From: Dickeya aquatica
GTDB taxonomy: Bacteria; Pseudomonadota; Gammaproteobacteria; Enterobacterales; Enterobacteriaceae
DNA: 64,000 bases
NCBI RefSeq assembly: GCF_900095885.1
Contig: NZ_LT615367.1
Span: forward strand, 124,001 to 188,000
Direction: 5' to 3'
The notes beneath the pieces were generated by a model. It was given only the letters and a program-made list of their open reading frames with translations. It was not told the DNA's origin and did not search any database. Below, one piece after another: positions 61,418 to 64,000 of the stretch; position 1 is the first letter of the stretch; each line of letters begins with the position of its first letter. A program made the position numbers and the translations under genes.

Positions 61418-62284
61418 TTATTCAATATTCTGAATCTGCTCCCGCATTTGCTCAATCAGCACTTTCAGTTCGATGGCGGAGGCGGTGACGTCGGCGTTGA
61501 TGGATTTGGAACCCAGCGTGTTCGATTCGCGGTTGAATTCCTGCATCATGAAGTCCAGGCGGCGGCCGACGGCTTCCTGCTTGTTGAGGATTTTGTAGGT
61601 TTCCTTCACATGGGCTTCCAGCCGGTCAAGCTCTTCGGCCACGTCGATGCGTTGCGCCATCAGCACCAGCTCTTGTTCCAGCCGGTTGCCGTCAAGCTGC
61701 TGTAGCTGCGCTTCGTCGAGCTTGCTTTGCAGCTTTTCCCGCTGCCATTGCAAAATCTGCGGCATGTGGGCGCGCACCTTGATGACTTCGGCACTGACGC
61801 CTGCCAGCCGCTGTTCAATCAAGGCTTTGAGCGCGTTGCCTTCGCTTTCGCGCGCGAGGATGAAGTCACCCAGCGTCGCTTCCAGCGCCTGTAGCAGTTC
61901 TGCGCTGATGGCGTCCAGGTCCTGCTCTTGTGCCGACATCACCCCCGGCCAGCGCAGGATGTCGAGCGGGTTGACCTCGCCTTCGTCGCTTTGCATTTTG
62001 ACCCAGTTCGCTGCGGCTACCAGCTGTTTCGCCAGTGGTTCGTTGAGAATGAGTTGCCCTTGTGCGCGCGGGTCGAGTTCAAAACGCAGGTTGCATTCAA
62101 TTTTGCCGCGTGTCAGGCGGTTGCGGATGCGTTCGCGGATTACCGGCTCCAGGCTTCGAAACTGTTCGGGTAAACGGATGTAGGTTTCCAGATAACGCTG
62201 GTTAACGGAGCGAAGCTCCCAGGCGGCGCTGCCCCATTCACCCTTGATGTCTCGCCGGGCGTAAGCGGTCATGCTACGAATCAT
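61418..62284 (-). CDS. yicC: YicC family endoribonuclease
   Basis: 288 residues (E. coli YicC 287). N-terminal YicC domain with IRSMTAYARRDI, SVNQRYLETYIRLPEQF and FELDPRAQGQLI; the conserved DUF1732 C-terminus LDFMMQEFNRESNTLGSKS and ELKVLIEQMREQIQNIE. YicC proteins are single-strand-specific endoribonucleases; in E. coli YicC degrades the small RNA RyhB. Its last codons include the island's proposed attachment core and remain intact. It is the first chromosomal gene to the right of the island. Confidence 0.95.
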   Translation of the reverse strand: MIRSMTAYARRDIKGEWGSAAWELRSVNQRYLETYIRLPEQFRSLEPVIRERIRNRLTRGKIECNLRFELDPRAQGQLILNEPLAKQLVAAANWVKMQSDEGEVNPLDILRWPGVMSAQEQDLDAISAELLQALEATLGDFILARESEGNALKALIEQRLAGVSAEVIKVRAHMPQILQWQREKLQSKLDEAQLQQLDGNRLEQELVLMAQRIDVAEELDRLEAHVKETYKILNKQEAVGRRLDFMMQEFNRESNTLGSKSINADVTASAIELKVLIEQMREQIQNIE

Positions 62285-62422
62285 CGGTGCATACCTGTTA
62301 AGAAATGATGGGGTAATTATAACGGGCGCACTGCCAAAAGCGACAGCGCTGAACAGGTTTGGCGGTGCGTGCGGGCGGCAGACCGTTTATTTACCGATAA
62401 ATGCAGGCCGGGGCGTGTACTG

Positions 62423-63331
62423 TCAGGCGGCTTCGAGTAGCGGCTGACACTGACTGGCAAGTTCACGGCATTGGTTTTTCAGCACCTGTTTGAGTTGCAG
62501 CATCTCGCGGGATTGCGGGATATCACGGCGGCTTATCAGCATCACTTCGAACGGCAGCGGCTGGCTGATGGGCACGATTTTGAGCTGACCGGCATAGCGG
62601 CGAGCGGTAAATAAATCAACAATGCCGGTGCCGCCGCCTGCCAGCACCATGTCGGCTATCACCGAATAGGTTTTGATGTACAGCGAGGCCGCCGGTTTGA
62701 GGTGGCGGTCGCGCAGGGCGCGGTGTACTACCTGGCCGAGCGGGTCTTGTTGCTGCATCATCAGCAGGTTGTTGTGGCACAGCCACTCCAGTGATACCGG
62801 CCCCTGCTGCGGGCTCTCTTTGGGCAAAATCGCCACCATACGTGACTGGCACAGCGGCTCGGCCAGTAAATCCGGCGGCACTTGCTGGCCGAACACCAGC
62901 GCCAGGTCGAGCTGCTGCTGCTGAATGTTCTGGCATAGCGTACAGAAGTGCTCGGTGACCAGCTCCATACGCACTCTGGGTGCCTGCTGCTGAAAGGCCA
63001 CCATCGCCGGGGCGACAATCATCTGGCCGAAGGCGTGAGCGGCTCCGAGGCGCAGGGTCTGATGCTGGCCTTGGCGGATCTGCTCGGTGAGCGCCGTTAT
63101 CTCTTGCAGGTGATGGTAGAGCCGTTCTATCTCGGGCATCAGCCGCTGCCCTTCCACCGTGGGCACCAGCCCTTGCGGGCGGCGCTCGAACAAGGCGAAG
63201 CCAAGCTGTTGTTCGGCATGGTTTAGCACCCGGCTGACATTCGGCTGGGAGACATTGAGCAGCCGTGCCGCACCGCTGATGGTGCCAGCCTGAGTAATCG
63301 CCTGAAAGACTTCGATGTGACGTAAACGCAT
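62423..63331 (-). CDS. LysR-family transcriptional regulator
   Basis: 302 residues from the ATG at 63331 (AAGGTAAC upstream); an in-frame start 33 bp earlier is less likely. N-terminal helix-turn-helix MRLRHIEVFQAITQAGTISGAARLLNVSQPNVSRVL, then a PBP2-type effector domain from about residue 90 (LRLGAAHAFGQMIVAP). The SQPNVSRV recognition region resembles NocR/OccR-like and GcvA-distant groups, but no specific assignment is safe. It follows the dipeptidase gene in the same direction by about 117 bp and may regulate it. Confidence 0.88.
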   Translation of the reverse strand: MRLRHIEVFQAITQAGTISGAARLLNVSQPNVSRVLNHAEQQLGFALFERRPQGLVPTVEGQRLMPEIERLYHHLQEITALTEQIRQGQHQTLRLGAAHAFGQMIVAPAMVAFQQQAPRVRMELVTEHFCTLCQNIQQQQLDLALVFGQQVPPDLLAEPLCQSRMVAILPKESPQQGPVSLEWLCHNNLLMMQQQDPLGQVVHRALRDRHLKPAASLYIKTYSVIADMVLAGGGTGIVDLFTARRYAGQLKIVPISQPLPFEVMLISRRDIPQSREMLQLKQVLKNQCRELASQCQPLLEAA

Positions 63332-63447
63332 GGTCGTTACCTTGTGAGAGGGCGAGTGGCCCAAATTTGCGTCAACGGTAAAACCAGCAAGAATCAGGCC
63401 ATCCTTTCAGCCAGGGCGACAACTCATCTGCCGCGCCAGCCTGTGCG

Positions 63448-64000
63448 CTACTCGCCCCAGGTGGCGTGCAATACCCGCAGCCAGTTGCGGTAACTGAGTT
63501 TCTCCAACAAGGTGCGTGCGTAGCCGCGTTCGGCCAGCGCCTGCACCAAAACGGGGAATCCGGCGGCATCACGCAAATCGGCGGGCACGGTGGTGCCGTC
63601 GAGATCGGAGCCGAAACCGACGCCGTCTTCGCCGAGCTTGTCGAGCAGGTATTCAATGTGGCGCACAATCTCCGCCACGGTGGTGGTCGGGTCTTTTTGC
63701 CCGTCGGCGCGTAAAAATGAGGTGCCAAAGTTGACGCCGACAAAGCCGTTGCGCTCACGAATAGCCGCCAGTTGCTTATCGGTCAGGTTGCGTGACTGGG
63801 CACACAGTGCGTGGGCGTTGGAGTGGCTGGCCACCAGCGGTGCATCGGAAATCTGTGCGGTTTGCCAAAAGCCTTTTTCATCCATGTGTGACACATCCAC
63901 CAGAATGCGTTTGGCATTACAGGCGCGCACCAGCCGGATACCGGCTTCGGTCAGCCCGTTGCCGGTATCCGGCGAAGAGGGAAAGCGAAACGGCACACCC
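63448..64000 (-). CDS. membrane dipeptidase (peptidase M19), C-terminal part
   Basis: The gene runs off the right edge; about 184 residues are present. They show the second half of a renal-dipeptidase-type (M19) metalloenzyme: RLVRACNAKRILVDVSHMDEKGFWQ, ASHSNAHALCAQSRNLTD, VGVNFGTSFLR and VGFGSDLDGTTVP, including metal ligands His and Asp (VDVSH, ASHS, GSDLDG). M19 enzymes cleave dipeptides, including D-amino-acid ones, using two zinc ions. The N-terminus and start are outside. Upstream of a LysR gene on the same strand. Confidence 0.9.
   Translation of the reverse strand, partial: GVPFRFPSSPDTGNGLTEAGIRLVRACNAKRILVDVSHMDEKGFWQTAQISDAPLVASHSNAHALCAQSRNLTDKQLAAIRERNGFVGVNFGTSFLRADGQKDPTTTVAEIVRHIEYLLDKLGEDGVGFGSDLDGTTVPADLRDAAGFPVLVQALAERGYARTLLEKLSYRNWLRVLHATWGE

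Larger units (their letters stand above)
49395..61429. mobile_element. satellite-like integrative island at the 3' end of yicC
   Basis: Twelve kb of AT-rich DNA with integrase, AlpA, Rep, an XRE regulator and defence-type cargo. The two proposed ends share ATTCAATATT (49395-49404 and 61420-61429, the latter inside the end of yicC) and TAAGTACACG (49409-49418 and 61292-61301) in the same orientation. The gene set and order (integrase next to the attachment site, alpA, rep) are those of P4-like satellites and phage-inducible chromosomal islands. No capsid or tail genes are present. rep and int are both interrupted by insertion sequences. Ends are tentative because the shared core is only 10 bp. 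Confidence 0.55.

Noticed and set aside
1-64000. tRNA genes or CRISPR arrays
   Set aside because: No T-loop/anticodon-arm cloverleaf was seen at the island ends or elsewhere, and no regularly spaced direct repeats with spacers occur.

Overview
The window looks like a chromosomal segment of a soft-rot enterobacterium, most likely Dickeya or a close relative in the Pectobacteriaceae. This rests on E. coli-like housekeeping blocks (ugpBAECQ-yhhA, cpxRA/cpxP-fieF-pfkA, yicC), a cluster of tandem 4HB-type chemoreceptors, an aguB-aguA pair, and a 202-bp palindromic repeat of a type I recall from these genomes. No rRNA, tRNA or CRISPR array was found.

Layout. 1-5730: the end of a PLP aminotransferase, then a leftward operon for tartrate-type use (MFS transporter, ttdA, ttdB, FAH-family enzyme) with a divergent LysR regulator. 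5857-15132: four paralogous methyl-accepting chemotaxis proteins, all leftward, plus one unrecognised rightward gene. 15993-21092: the ugpBAECQ operon for glycerol-3-phosphate and phosphodiester uptake, behind a phased Pho-box array. 21278-25065: AEC transporter, yhhA-like gene, trmL, an orphan solute-binding protein and a TetR regulator. 25449-28459: a DUF3142 gene overlapping a large exported helical protein. 28749-31613: the Cpx envelope-stress locus with a perfect CpxR box between cpxR and cpxP.

31995-41175: an array of four phage tail-fibre cassettes with three different tail-fibre-assembly chaperones, lying between cpxP and the fieF-pfkA block, which are adjacent in E. coli. No other phage gene is present. 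Each cassette has its own leader and ends in a Rho-independent terminator. The fourth fibre is broken by an IS630 element that carries an IS110/IS1111 element just inside its right end. 41237-47745: NUDIX hydrolase, HTH/2TM protein, fieF, pfkA (with a Cra site), aguB-aguA and a LysE exporter. 48024-49133: an AT-rich acyltransferase gene.

49395-61429: an AT-rich, satellite-like integrative island abutting the 3' end of yicC. It holds a two-gene module resembling GapS4a/GapS4b, a retron of the Ec67 (Retron-Eco2) type, a phage-type Rep gene, an AlpA regulator, an XRE regulator, two small exported proteins and a P4-type integrase. Three of its key genes are broken: rep by an IS3/IS407-group element (CAAC duplication), int by an IS5/IS427-group element (CTAG duplication), and the retron RT-TOPRIM fusion by a frameshift at a short C run. 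The island therefore looks immobilised, with a retron effector that is off or possibly phase-variable. 61418-64000: yicC, a LysR regulator and the start-less part of a membrane-dipeptidase gene.
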